Made by a program: the position numbers and the translations under genes
The notes under the pieces: model-generated
The model's database searches: none
Told to the model about the DNA's origin: nothing
What the model saw: only the letters and a program-made list of their open reading frames with translations
Assembly: GCA_964392245.1 (NCBI GenBank)
Contig: CAYMOX010000045.1
Span: 1-41,405, forward strand
Direction of reading: 5' to 3'
Length of the DNA stretch: 41,405 nucleotides
Source of the DNA: JAAUUJ01 sp964392245
Lineage (GTDB): Bacteria; Cyanobacteriota; Cyanobacteriia; Thermostichales; Thermostichaceae
In this document: positions 7,965-15,845 of the stretch, piece after piece
Position numbering within the stretch: the stretch's first letter is position 1
Layout: each line of letters opens with the position of its first letter

Positions 7965-8678
7965 CTACTCCACCTGCGTCTCCAGGATTTTTTCCAGCCC
8001 CTGCCGGATCCGCTGGGGTGTTCCCTGATCCACCACCCGCCCCTGAGCTAGCAGGAGGGCCCCATCAGCCCAGTCCAATTCCTCCAGACGGTGGGTAATC
8101 CAGAGGGCAGTGATGCGCTCCTGATCCACCAGCTGTCGCACCTGACGGATCAGGTCCATCTGACTGTCGGGATCCAGCAACGCTGTAGGTTCATCCAGGA
8201 GTAGCACCTGACTTTGCCGGGCCAGGGCTCCCGCCACTGCCACCCGTTGTTTTTGCCCGCCACTGAGGCTGTGGATCGGGCGGTGCATGACTTCCAGCAA
8301 TCCCACTCGGGAAAGTGCATCCTCAACTCGCTGACGGATATCGAGAAGAGATAGGGGCTCGGCTGCAAGACTAAAGGCCACATCAGCCCCCACCGTCGGC
8401 ATCACCAGCTGATGATCAGGGTTCTGAAAAACCACACCCACAGGCGGATCGACCCACACCATCTCCGGTGCAGGGGGAGGCAGAATCCCCACCAGGTGCC
8501 GAAGGAGAGTGGATTTACCACTACCATTCGGTCCCAGCAACATCCACAGCTGTCCTCTCGGGATCTGAAGGCAACAGGAGCGCAGGATGGGGTCCTGGCC
8601 AGGCCAGGCAAAGGTCAGGTTCTGAATATCAATCGCCAGCGGAGACCTTAACCCCTGTCGATAGGTCTGTTTCAACAA
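7965..8678 (-). CDS. ECF/CbiO-type ABC transporter ATPase
   Basis: A 237-residue ABC ATPase of the CbiO/EcfA type, the energising subunit of energy-coupling-factor or cobalt importers. Walker A is GPNGSGKST (49-57), then VGVVFQNPDHQLVMPTVGADVAF, the Q-loop region characteristic of EcfA/CbiO. The signature is LSGGQKQRVAVAGALA, Walker B VLLLDEPTALLD, and the switch His is in WITHRLEEL. No EcfT or substrate-binding S component is next to it, so the substrate (metal ion or vitamin) cannot be named. Translation appears to start at a TTG (8678 or 8675) two to five bases after the stop of the small upstream gene. GGGAG within that gene's end serves as ribosome binding site, so the two are translationally coupled. 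Confidence 0.85.
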   Translation of the reverse strand: MLKQTYRQGLRSPLAIDIQNLTFAWPGQDPILRSCCLQIPRGQLWMLLGPNGSGKSTLLRHLVGILPPPAPEMVWVDPPVGVVFQNPDHQLVMPTVGADVAFSLAAEPLSLLDIRQRVEDALSRVGLLEVMHRPIHSLSGGQKQRVAVAGALARQSQVLLLDEPTALLDPDSQMDLIRQVRQLVDQERITALWITHRLEELDWADGALLLAQGRVVDQGTPQRIRQGLEKILETQVE

Positions 8679-8680
8679 AC

Positions 8681-8941
8681 CTAGCTCCCGGCCACAAATC
8701 CTGGGCGGCTCAGCGTTTGGGTGGCTCCATCCTTAGCAGTAATCTGGACGGCAGCAATTTCCTGGGTGAGTACTGACAACTGCCGCCCTGTTTTTTCGCA
8801 GGTCAGCTCCACAATGGGCGGAGTGCTTTGCTTGATCGCTGCCACGATCTCCTGATAGAGAGCCAGAGCAGAATTCTCTTCTTTACGCTGGACGGCTAAC
8901 GGGGCAGGATTGCCTCTGAGCATGACTTCAAGGGTATACAT
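8681..8941 (-). CDS. Small conserved cyanobacterial protein
   Basis: An 86-residue protein read from the ATG at 8941 (MYTLEVMLRGNPAPLAVQRK). A longer reading to 9022 adds 27 low-complexity residues and is unlikely. It has an N-terminal beta strand, a helix rich in Ala/Glu (ENSALALYQEIVAAI), and then two strands (PIVELTCEKTGRQLSVL and EIAAVQITAK). The look is of a compact alpha-beta fold, and I recall similar short hypotheticals in cyanobacteria, but no function is known to me. It is coupled to the following ABC ATPase (2-base gap), which hints at joint expression rather than shared function. Confidence 0.65.
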   Translation of the reverse strand: MYTLEVMLRGNPAPLAVQRKEENSALALYQEIVAAIKQSTPPIVELTCEKTGRQLSVLTQEIAAVQITAKDGATQTLSRPGFVAGS

Positions 8942-9402
8942 AGCTGCCGAAGATGGAACGAATAACTGACGGATGGGGAAAAGCAGTGGAGAAGGAGAAC
9001 CAATGGGTTGCAGCCTGATCAAGGGGCTTGGGTTTCAGATCTTCTCACCGATGCAGGCAGGGCTGCAAACTTGATTTTCAGTATGGCAGGTTTGGGAAAC
9101 CCTAGCCAGTTCAGTGAGTGCCAGTGATGACCCGATCAACCCTGGATAAAATCACCTTTCCTTAAAATATGATTTATTGGGCCGGATTCTTCCTTCGAGA
9201 GTAATTAGATGGGTAAAGGATTGATAAACAGAAGATCATGGCTCGTGCTGCCACACTGGCCATCCGCTAGTGTTAGATTAAGTGAGCACCTGCGCACTTA
9301 TTAAGTGTGGGCAACGTCTGGATAGATTTGCAAAGCAGCGTGCTAGTAAAGAGGGTGTAGACCCTAGGCAAGACGGTAGCCTTAGTGGCGGAGAGAGGAT
9401 GC
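8942..9402. other. 461-base gene-free stretch upstream of clpX
   Basis: No coding sequence is recognisable. This space must hold the clpX promoter (plus) and the promoter of the small protein and ABC ATPase pair (minus). The region 9162-9180 is AT-rich with TATGAT at 9168-9173, a possible -10 box for clpX, but no good -35 is seen. A near-perfect dyad, AAGTGAGC and GCGCACTT (9280-9287, 9292-9299, one mismatch), lies in the probable clpX leader, followed by another GTGTGG-containing segment. There is no tRNA-like structure. Confidence 0.35.
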
Positions 9403-10737
9403 ATGCCAAAGTACGATTCCCATCTAAAGTGTTCTTTTTGCGGTAAGTCTCAGGAGCAGGTACGCAAGCTGATTGCAGGCCCTGGAGTTTACATTTGCGA
9501 TGAATGCGTGGATCTCTGCAATGAGATCCTGGATGAGGAGCTTTACGACGGCAACACCGCCAACCAGCCTCCCACCGCACCTGCCCCCCGTCGTGAATCG
9601 AATAGTAAAAAGTCTTCCCGCACCCTCCCCTCTTTGGCACAACTCCCCAAGCCGCGTGAGATCCGCCGCTACCTCGATCAGTATGTGGTGGGTCAGGATC
9701 AGGCCAAGAAAGTCCTCTCAGTGGCGGTCTACAACCACTACAAGCGTCTGAATGCCTCTACCGAACAAGGAGAGGACGATACCGAGCTGCACAAATCCAA
9801 CATCCTGATCATTGGTCCCACGGGTTCCGGGAAAACGCTGCTGGCGGAAACCCTGGCGCGGATGCTGGAGGTCCCTTTTGCGGTTGCCGATGCCACAACC
9901 CTGACGGAAGCCGGGTATGTGGGTGAGGACGTCGAAAATATTTTGCTGCGCCTGCTCCAGGTGGCGGACTTAGACGTCGAAGAAGCTCAGCGCGGGATCA
10001 TCTACATTGATGAAATTGATAAGGTGGCACGCAAGAGTGAGAATCCCTCCATTACTCGCGATGTTTCCGGAGAAGGCGTGCAGCAGGCCCTCTTGAAAAT
10101 GCTGGAGGGTACAGTCGCCAATGTGCCCCCTCAGGGAGGCCGCAAGCATCCCTACCAAGATTGCATCCAGATCGACACCTCCAACATTCTCTTCATCTGT
10201 GGGGGAGCCTTTGTGGGTCTGGAGAAGGTGATCGAGCAGCGCACGGGTAAGAAGTCGATGGGCTTCATTCAGCCCTCCGATACAACAGTCGTCTCCCGAG
10301 AGCAGCGGGCTGCCCATGCCCTGCGACAGCTGGAACCGGATGATCTGGTGAAGTATGGCATGATTCCGGAATTTACAGGCCGTCTGCCCGTGATCGCCAC
10401 CCTTGATCCGCTGGACGAGAAGGCCCTGGAGGTGATCCTGACCGAGCCCAAGAACGCCATCATCAAGCAGGCCAAAAAGCTGATCAAGATGGACGGGGTG
10501 GATCTGGAGTTTGAACCGGCGGCCATCTCTGCCATTGCTCGCGAAGCCTATAAACGCAAGACCGGTGCACGGGCTCTGCGCCAGGTGGTGGAGGAACTGA
10601 TGCTGGATGTGATGTATGAAATCCCCTCCCGCAAAGATATTAAACGCTGCCTGATCACTGCCGAGATGGTGGAGCGCCGTTCCACAAATGAGCTGCTGCT
10701 GCATCCCCATTCTCTCCCCAAGCCTGAGTCCGCCTAG
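9403..10737 (+). CDS. clpX: ClpX, ATP-dependent unfoldase of the ClpXP protease
   Basis: A 444-residue ClpX. It recognises tagged substrates, unfolds them with ATP and threads them into ClpP. The N-terminal zinc-binding domain has C10, C13, C32 and C35. The AAA+ core has Walker A GPTGSGKT (138-145), Walker B IIYIDEIDK, and the pore-loop TEAGYVGEDVENI. The closing KTGARALRQVVEELMLDVMYE block is typical of the C-terminal small domain. The ATG at 9403 starts the conserved zinc-finger sequence; an upstream GTG at 9385 in the same frame is rejected because the purine-rich GAGAGAGGA immediately before 9403 looks like the ribosome binding site. In many cyanobacteria tig and clpP precede clpX; here neither is upstream. 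Confidence 0.97.
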   Translation: MPKYDSHLKCSFCGKSQEQVRKLIAGPGVYICDECVDLCNEILDEELYDGNTANQPPTAPAPRRESNSKKSSRTLPSLAQLPKPREIRRYLDQYVVGQDQAKKVLSVAVYNHYKRLNASTEQGEDDTELHKSNILIIGPTGSGKTLLAETLARMLEVPFAVADATTLTEAGYVGEDVENILLRLLQVADLDVEEAQRGIIYIDEIDKVARKSENPSITRDVSGEGVQQALLKMLEGTVANVPPQGGRKHPYQDCIQIDTSNILFICGGAFVGLEKVIEQRTGKKSMGFIQPSDTTVVSREQRAAHALRQLEPDDLVKYGMIPEFTGRLPVIATLDPLDEKALEVILTEPKNAIIKQAKKLIKMDGVDLEFEPAAISAIAREAYKRKTGARALRQVVEELMLDVMYEIPSRKDIKRCLITAEMVERRSTNELLLHPHSLPKPESA

Positions 10738-10763
10738 ATCTGGCTATCCAGGTTCAGCCGCTG

Positions 10764-12422
10764 ATGTTACCTGTGCGTGCCAAAACAACGCTGTCCATGC
10801 AAACCCGCGATGGGGTGCGTCTGGATGCCGATGTTTATTCCCCAGATGCTGAGGGATCCTTTCCGGTGCTGCTGATGCGGCAACCCTATGGGCGCAGTAT
10901 TGCTTCCACGGTGGTCTATGCCCATCCCCGTTGGTACGCTGCCCAGGGCTACATTGTCGTGATCCAGGATGTGCGGGGTCGCGGGACCTCTGAAGGGGCG
11001 TTTTATCCCTTCGCCTCAGAAATTGCCGATGGAGAAGACAGCGTCTATTGGGCCGCCGGATTACCCGGCAGTAGTGGTGCGGTGGGGATGTATGGGTTCT
11101 CTTATCAGGGAGCAACGCAGCTCTATGCAGCCAGTACCCGTCCCGCGCCATTGAAAACCCTCTGTCCAGCCATGCTGCCCTATCACCTACACGAGATGGT
11201 GTACGAGGGGGGCGCCTTTTGCCTGCAAAGCAAGTTGAGCTGGGCACTGCAACTGACAGCGGAAACTGCTCGCCTGCGGCAGGATCAGGCCATGCACCAG
11301 CAGCTTGTGGCCGCATCCCGCAATGTGCCCTTCACCAGTGGGATCCCCACCCGTCCCGACTGGCTGGAAGCGTATACGCCAGCGTCTTTTTACTTTGATT
11401 GGCTCGATCACCCTGATCCGGATGCCGACTACTGGAAAGACCTCTCCCCCTCCAGTTATCTGCAGCCAGTGGATCTGCCCATGCTCCATATCGGGGGCTG
11501 GCATGACAGCTATTTACGGGGATCCCTGGCCCTGTATCAGGCGATGGTGGCTCAATGTCAGCAGCCGCAGCGATTGCTGATCGGTCCCTGGCCCCACATT
11601 CCTTGGGGACGACGCTTAGGAGCGATCGATTATGGGCCTGAAGCAGTCAGTCCTGTGGATCGGCTGCAGGTGCGCTGGTTTGATCAGCTGCTCAAGGGAA
11701 TTGACACAGGCATTCTCCAAGAGGCCCCGGTGCAACTGTTTGAGATGGGGCGTAACCACTGGCAATCTTTTCCTGCCTGGCCTCGAACCACCTCTCAAAC
11801 TTACTTTCTAAAAAGTAGTGGTCTGGCGGCGGTGAGTGAATCCGAAGGACAGCTGATCACCACAACGCCTGAACGCTGTCCTCCTGATATTGTTGTGCAT
11901 GATCCCTGGCGACCTGTGCCATCCTTGGGAGGAAATATGGCCATTCCTGCCGGTTCCTGGGATCGCAGTCATCTGGACTGCCGCACCGATGTTCTCACCT
12001 ATACCACTGATCCCCTGCCCACGTTTCTAAAGCTGCTGGGATCCTGTGAGATCCTCCTCTATTGCACTGGCGATGCCCCTAGTTACGATATCAGTGCCGT
12101 GCTTTCTGAGGTTCGTCCAGACGGCATCTTTAATCTGACCCAGGCCTATGCTCGGGTGAATGAGGACACCCCCACGCCGCTGCGGTTGCAGTTCCAACCC
12201 ACATCCATCCAGATCCCCTCAGGGAATGCGTTGCGACTCAGCCTCAGTGCTGCTGCTTTTCCCGCCTATGCCCTTAATCCCGGCACAGGGGCAGGCGCTG
12301 CCACCGCCACATTGATCGAAGCACGTCCAATCACCATCACCATTCAGACAGGCGGCCAGACCCCCTCACAGCTTCTTCTGCCTCTGCTGCCTGCGCAGAC
12401 TCATGCGTCCGGTGGTATTTAA
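10764..12422 (+). CDS. CocE/NonD-family hydrolase (X-Pro dipeptidyl-peptidase S15 fold)
   Basis: A 552-residue serine hydrolase of the CocE/NonD family, whose members cleave esters or acyl-proline dipeptides. The start MQTRDGVRLDADVYSP (from residue 12) is the family opening, followed by VIQDVRGRGTSEG (the RGRG oxyanion segment) and the nucleophile in GFSYQG (Ser113). The region around IGGWHDSYLRG and LLIGPWPH is the conserved cap and His-containing part. The C-terminal third (about 340-540) matches the jelly-roll domain of the S15 family (LLGSCEILLYCTGDAPSYDI). No signal peptide is evident, so the enzyme is probably cytoplasmic. Substrate is unknown. It starts 27 bases after clpX and is followed after 2 bases by a DUF815 ATPase, so the three may form one transcript. 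Confidence 0.85.
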   Translation: MLPVRAKTTLSMQTRDGVRLDADVYSPDAEGSFPVLLMRQPYGRSIASTVVYAHPRWYAAQGYIVVIQDVRGRGTSEGAFYPFASEIADGEDSVYWAAGLPGSSGAVGMYGFSYQGATQLYAASTRPAPLKTLCPAMLPYHLHEMVYEGGAFCLQSKLSWALQLTAETARLRQDQAMHQQLVAASRNVPFTSGIPTRPDWLEAYTPASFYFDWLDHPDPDADYWKDLSPSSYLQPVDLPMLHIGGWHDSYLRGSLALYQAMVAQCQQPQRLLIGPWPHIPWGRRLGAIDYGPEAVSPVDRLQVRWFDQLLKGIDTGILQEAPVQLFEMGRNHWQSFPAWPRTTSQTYFLKSSGLAAVSESEGQLITTTPERCPPDIVVHDPWRPVPSLGGNMAIPAGSWDRSHLDCRTDVLTYTTDPLPTFLKLLGSCEILLYCTGDAPSYDISAVLSEVRPDGIFNLTQAYARVNEDTPTPLRLQFQPTSIQIPSGNALRLSLSAAAFPAYALNPGTGAGAATATLIEARPITITIQTGGQTPSQLLLPLLPAQTHASGGI

Positions 12423-12424
12423 TC

Positions 12425-13690
12425 ATGCATGATCTTGATCTTCAGTCACTCACTGAAGCCGCTGCCGGATTGTTGCTCTTCCAGAACGTTTTTCAGCATC
12501 CCATTGGGGAGAACTGGCTGAGATTGGTAGAGCTGCTGAGTCAGGAACCAGCCCCTGCCGTTCCCGTGATTCTGCGTCAATACGGACGGCTGTTCCAGGC
12601 GCAGGCAACACACCAGCTCAGCTGGACTCAATTTCTGGTGCAACAGATCCGCTGGGATGATAACCCCTTCAGCCGGGCAGCAGCTCTTCAGGCCCCATCT
12701 CACCTGCCAGCCCCCCTGATCAAGGCAGTGCAGAAAGATCTTCAGGCTTTACAGCAATTGGCAACCGGAGAGAAGGTGATCCAATCAAGATTGCAGTCTC
12801 TGGGGATTCTGGTGTGGTGGGATCAGCCCTCTGCCGTTACCACTTCTCAAGGCTGGGATCCGCGTGATGCACTGGACTGGGGGGAAACACTCTCAGAGCT
12901 AGCTCAGACCTATCGAAATCAGGGGGTTGGACTCTGTGCTCAGTTTCAGGCCTTTCGCTGGGCAAACGGTCAGCTACAGGGGATCCCCTGTCCCGATCCG
13001 GTGGCGATGGAGCAGTTGTACGGCTACCGACGACAGCGAAAATTACTCTGTGAAAATACGGAAGCTCTCCTTGCCCGGCTGCCTGCCCTGCATGTGCTGC
13101 TCTACGGGGCACGGGGCACAGGCAAATCTTCCCTGGTGAAGGCGCTACTACCTCAGTACGGGGATCGGGGATTGCGATTGCTGGAATTGAACCGCACCGA
13201 TCTGCTCCGGTTACCTGACATTCTTACGGAATTGCAGCGCTACAGTCAGACGTTTATTTTGTTTGTGGATGATCTCTCTTTTGAAACTGATGAGGTGGAG
13301 TTTAAACAGCTGAAGGTGCTGCTGGAGGGGGATATTACGGCTCAGCCTGCCAATGTCCGGGTTTATGCCACCAGTAATCGCCGTCATCTGATTCGGGAAT
13401 TTTTTCGTGACCGCCCCGATCCTGCCAATGAAGAAGTGCATGCCTGGGACACGGTTCAGGAACGGCTTTCCCTGGGGGATCGGTTTGGCCTCACCCTGTC
13501 CTTTCCTCCCTTCCATCAGACGGACTATCTGGAGACAGTCTTTCACCTCTGTGAATGGGCACAGCTGGAAGGGGATCCAGCGCAGTTGAAACGACAGGCC
13601 CTGGCCTGGGCCCAACAACAAAATGGCTTTTCGGGACGAAGTGCACGTCAATTTGTGGATGCCTGTCGGGCTCAGTTGATCTCCACCTGA
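12425..13690 (+). CDS. DUF815-family AAA ATPase
   Basis: A 421-residue protein of the DUF815 family, predicted ATPases of unknown role found widely in bacteria. The N-terminal 190 residues are helical and variable. The ATPase part carries Walker A YGARGTGKSS (227-236), then LILFVDDLSFE-like Walker B (FILFVDDLSF), a sensor-like VRVYATSNRRHLI, and DRFGLTLSFPPFHQTDYL. These DUF815 hallmarks make the assignment firm, but the cellular function is not known. The ATG at 12425 lies 2 bases after the stop of the CocE-like gene, so translation is probably coupled. The end is convergent with the ArsR-family gene 17 bases away; no obvious terminator lies between. Confidence 0.88.
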   Translation: MHDLDLQSLTEAAAGLLLFQNVFQHPIGENWLRLVELLSQEPAPAVPVILRQYGRLFQAQATHQLSWTQFLVQQIRWDDNPFSRAAALQAPSHLPAPLIKAVQKDLQALQQLATGEKVIQSRLQSLGILVWWDQPSAVTTSQGWDPRDALDWGETLSELAQTYRNQGVGLCAQFQAFRWANGQLQGIPCPDPVAMEQLYGYRRQRKLLCENTEALLARLPALHVLLYGARGTGKSSLVKALLPQYGDRGLRLLELNRTDLLRLPDILTELQRYSQTFILFVDDLSFETDEVEFKQLKVLLEGDITAQPANVRVYATSNRRHLIREFFRDRPDPANEEVHAWDTVQERLSLGDRFGLTLSFPPFHQTDYLETVFHLCEWAQLEGDPAQLKRQALAWAQQQNGFSGRSARQFVDACRAQLIST

Positions 13691-13707
13691 GGTAGGTCCC
13701 CCCCAGA

Positions 13708-14079
13708 TCAGGAACGAAAGGGAAGTTGTCCCAAATACTGGGATTGCTCCTGGTGTTGCATCAGGATCTGATCGCAGACCACCTCGCAGATATCGAAAAT
13801 GGCAGGATTGCTGATTTTGTAGTAGACACTTACCCCCTGAGGATGACGACTGACGATGCCCGCTTGAGTCAGAATCTTCAGATGCTTCGAGACGTTGGCC
13901 TGCCCCATCTGCGTGGCCGTCATGATCTCGGTTACATTGAGAGCCTTTTCCTTGAGGGCGCAGAGGATCTGGAGGCGACTGACCTCCGAGAGTACCTTAA
14001 AGTACTCGGCAACATGAGAAAGCCCCTGAGGAGAAATCGTCGTCAATAAAGATCCACCCTTAACTTGTGATGAAACCAT
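13708..14079 (-). CDS. ArsR-family transcriptional repressor, possibly thiol/persulfide-sensing
   Basis: A 123-residue winged-helix regulator of the ArsR/SmtB family: VLSEVSRLQILCALKEK, then the recognition helix GQANVSKHLKILTQAGIV and wing PQGVSVYYKIS. The classic metal-binding motif ELCVCDL of ArsR/SmtB is absent; the equivalent reads KALNVTEIM. Instead it has Cys40 in helix 2 and Cys98/Cys102 in the last helix (DICEVVCDQI). One cysteine in helix 2 and one in helix 5 is the arrangement of persulfide sensors such as BigR, SqrR and YgaV, so a thiol switch is plausible, though this is inference. The ATG at 14079 is preferred over TTG/ATG at 14109/14106 because a good -10 box lies at 14118-14123. 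The target is unknown; self-regulation is likely. Confidence 0.85.
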   Translation of the reverse strand: MVSSQVKGGSLLTTISPQGLSHVAEYFKVLSEVSRLQILCALKEKALNVTEIMTATQMGQANVSKHLKILTQAGIVSRHPQGVSVYYKISNPAIFDICEVVCDQILMQHQEQSQYLGQLPFRS

Positions 14080-14115
14080 AGCAGGAAAGAGAAGCAGAAA
14101 GGACATCAATTTTTA

Positions 14116-14135
14116 ATATTATACTATACGAATAT
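14116..14135 (-). promoter_or_regulatory. Promoter -10 and dyad upstream of the ArsR-family gene
   Basis: On the minus strand TATAAT (14123-14118) is an ideal -10 box, about 40 bases before the ATG at 14079. It is embedded in an AT-rich imperfect dyad with outer arms ATATT and AATAT (14131-14135 and 14116-14120). Overlap of a dyad with the -10 region is what one expects for an autorepressed ArsR-family gene. No convincing -35 box was seen. Confidence 0.45.
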
Positions 14136-14162
14136 AACCGCATCTGCATTGCCATCGTCAAT

Positions 14163-15845
14163 CTAGGCACAGGTTGCGGTCACTGGGCAAGCCTGGACGC
14201 CTGAGTAGTACTCGGAAGGCAACACAATCGAGAAGGTTGTCATTTGCGGGTTACTTTCCACCTGCAGTTGCCCCTGTAAATGATCCACCACTTTTTTGAC
14301 TAGGGCTAAGCCCAACCCAGTTCCGCCCTGATGATCCCGATCCAGCTGGGTAATCCGGTAAAACTTATCAAAGATGCGCGGCAGTTTCTCGGCAGGGATC
14401 TCAACCCCGCTGTTGCTGATCTGAATCTGGAGATGGGGGTGGTTAGGCGCAATGGTCAGGCTCACAGTTTCCCCTGTTGGAGTGTACTTACAGGCATTAT
14501 TCAACAATTCTGCCAGAATGCGACCCAACAGTTTGACGTCGGTGGTGAGATAAAATTCCTGTGCAGGCAGAGACAAGCACAACTCCTGTTGCCTCTCCTG
14601 AAAACGGACGTGGAAGGGCTCTAGGAACGGCTGGATCCACTCGTTCAGGGCAATGGTGTCCAGATGCAGGTGATGGGTTCCCGACTCCAGGGACTGCAGA
14701 TCCAGAAGATCATTGACCAGATCTAGTTCCCGTTGCCACTCACACTGCAAAATACGAAAGTAGCGGTGCTGCCGTTCAGTGTAATCAACCCCCTCCAGCA
14801 TTTTGAGGGCCATTTTCATATTGGTAAGAGGGGTGCGCAGTTCATGGGACACCAGGTGCACAAATTCATCTTTGAGCTGATTTAATTCCGCCAACTGGGA
14901 AACCTGCTGCAGGGTGGCCTGATAGAGACGAGACTGACGAATGCCAATCACACATTGATTAGCCACCTGCTCCGCCAGCCGGATCTCTAGATGGGTAAAA
15001 CTATGCTCGGGGGAGCGGATTAAACTCAGAAAACCCATCAACGACTCTTCCTCCAGGAGAGGACAGCACAGAATGGTAACGCGCTGCCAACGAGACTCAA
15101 GCGAGGAGTAGAGCAGCGTCTGGCCCTGTCGCAACTGGATCCTGATCTCGGGATTGAATGGTAGGTTTTCAACACTGGGGGAGGCCGGTAGATACCCCGG
15201 CTGTTCGTAAGCAATTCGGTAGGTTTGCCCCTCGGCATCGGGCACTGCCACCTTGCAATGACCCAGATCCAGGCCACGTGTTAGTTCTCGGACGGCGGTG
15301 GCCAGCACTTCCTCTTCCTGCAGGCTGCTGCGGACTTTATCAGTAATTACTCGTAGGAGTTGTTCAAATTCCACAGCAGTTCGCAATTCAGCATTGCGCA
15401 CTTTCACCTGAAAATCCAGTTCTTGAATCAACTGTGTTTTTTCCTGCCAGTCGCGATGAGCCTGGAGCAGGCGCCGGATCCGTTGTTTGAGCACCCCCCA
15501 GTGCAAGGGCTTCTGGATATAATCGGTGGCCCCCACCTCAAAGGCGCGGTTCACGGACTCGTTATCTTCCAGGTGAGTGATCATGAGAAGGGGAATGGTC
15601 GCTCCAGCCTTCAGGGCACGGATCTGACGACAACAGGCAAACCCATCCGGGTCAGGCATGACCGCATCCAGCAGGATCAGTTGAGGCAGCTCTTCTTCAA
15701 CTTTGCGCAGGCACTCAGCACCATTGCGGGCAATTGAGGTGCGATATCCCTCCTGACTGAGAATGGGCCCCACCACTTCTGCCAGCAGCGGATCATCATC
15801 AGCAACCAGAATTAGAGGGGCAGACTGAGGGGTGGTGCGTGTCAT
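14163..15845 (-). CDS. Response regulator-GAF-histidine kinase hybrid
   Basis: A 560-residue signalling protein. Residues about 10-125 are a receiver domain: ADDD acidic pocket at 15-18, phospho-acceptor Asp60 in ILLDAVMP, Lys112 in the conserved IQKP. A coiled coil and a GAF domain follow (about 155-310). Then come a HisKA domain with phospho-His334 (SHELRTPLTNMK) and an HATPase domain with N-box LLNNACKYTP and GGTGLGL. Receiver-first kinases often act downstream of another kinase, and the receiver could accept phosphate from the huge hybrid kinase encoded immediately upstream. The stop of that gene and this ATG abut (TGA ATG, no gap), so the two are translated together. The GAF shows no Cys-His bilin motif. 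The last 15 residues (VQACPVTATCA) form a short Cys-containing tail of unknown role. Confidence 0.9.
   Translation of the reverse strand: MTRTTPQSAPLILVADDDPLLAEVVGPILSQEGYRTSIARNGAECLRKVEEELPQLILLDAVMPDPDGFACCRQIRALKAGATIPLLMITHLEDNESVNRAFEVGATDYIQKPLHWGVLKQRIRRLLQAHRDWQEKTQLIQELDFQVKVRNAELRTAVEFEQLLRVITDKVRSSLQEEEVLATAVRELTRGLDLGHCKVAVPDAEGQTYRIAYEQPGYLPASPSVENLPFNPEIRIQLRQGQTLLYSSLESRWQRVTILCCPLLEEESLMGFLSLIRSPEHSFTHLEIRLAEQVANQCVIGIRQSRLYQATLQQVSQLAELNQLKDEFVHLVSHELRTPLTNMKMALKMLEGVDYTERQHRYFRILQCEWQRELDLVNDLLDLQSLESGTHHLHLDTIALNEWIQPFLEPFHVRFQERQQELCLSLPAQEFYLTTDVKLLGRILAELLNNACKYTPTGETVSLTIAPNHPHLQIQISNSGVEIPAEKLPRIFDKFYRITQLDRDHQGGTGLGLALVKKVVDHLQGQLQVESNPQMTTFSIVLPSEYYSGVQACPVTATCA

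Noticed and set aside
9228..9270. Short plus-strand mini-frame starting at ATG near 9238
   Set aside because: About 10 codons, no strong ribosome binding site and not linked to clpX by an obvious leader-peptide design.
9970..10710. 246-codon minus-strand open frame
   Set aside because: Antisense to the conserved core of clpX; composition reflects the complement of clpX codons.
10744..11316. 190-codon minus-strand open frame
   Set aside because: Antisense to the CocE-type hydrolase, Arg/Pro/His-rich as typical of shadow frames.
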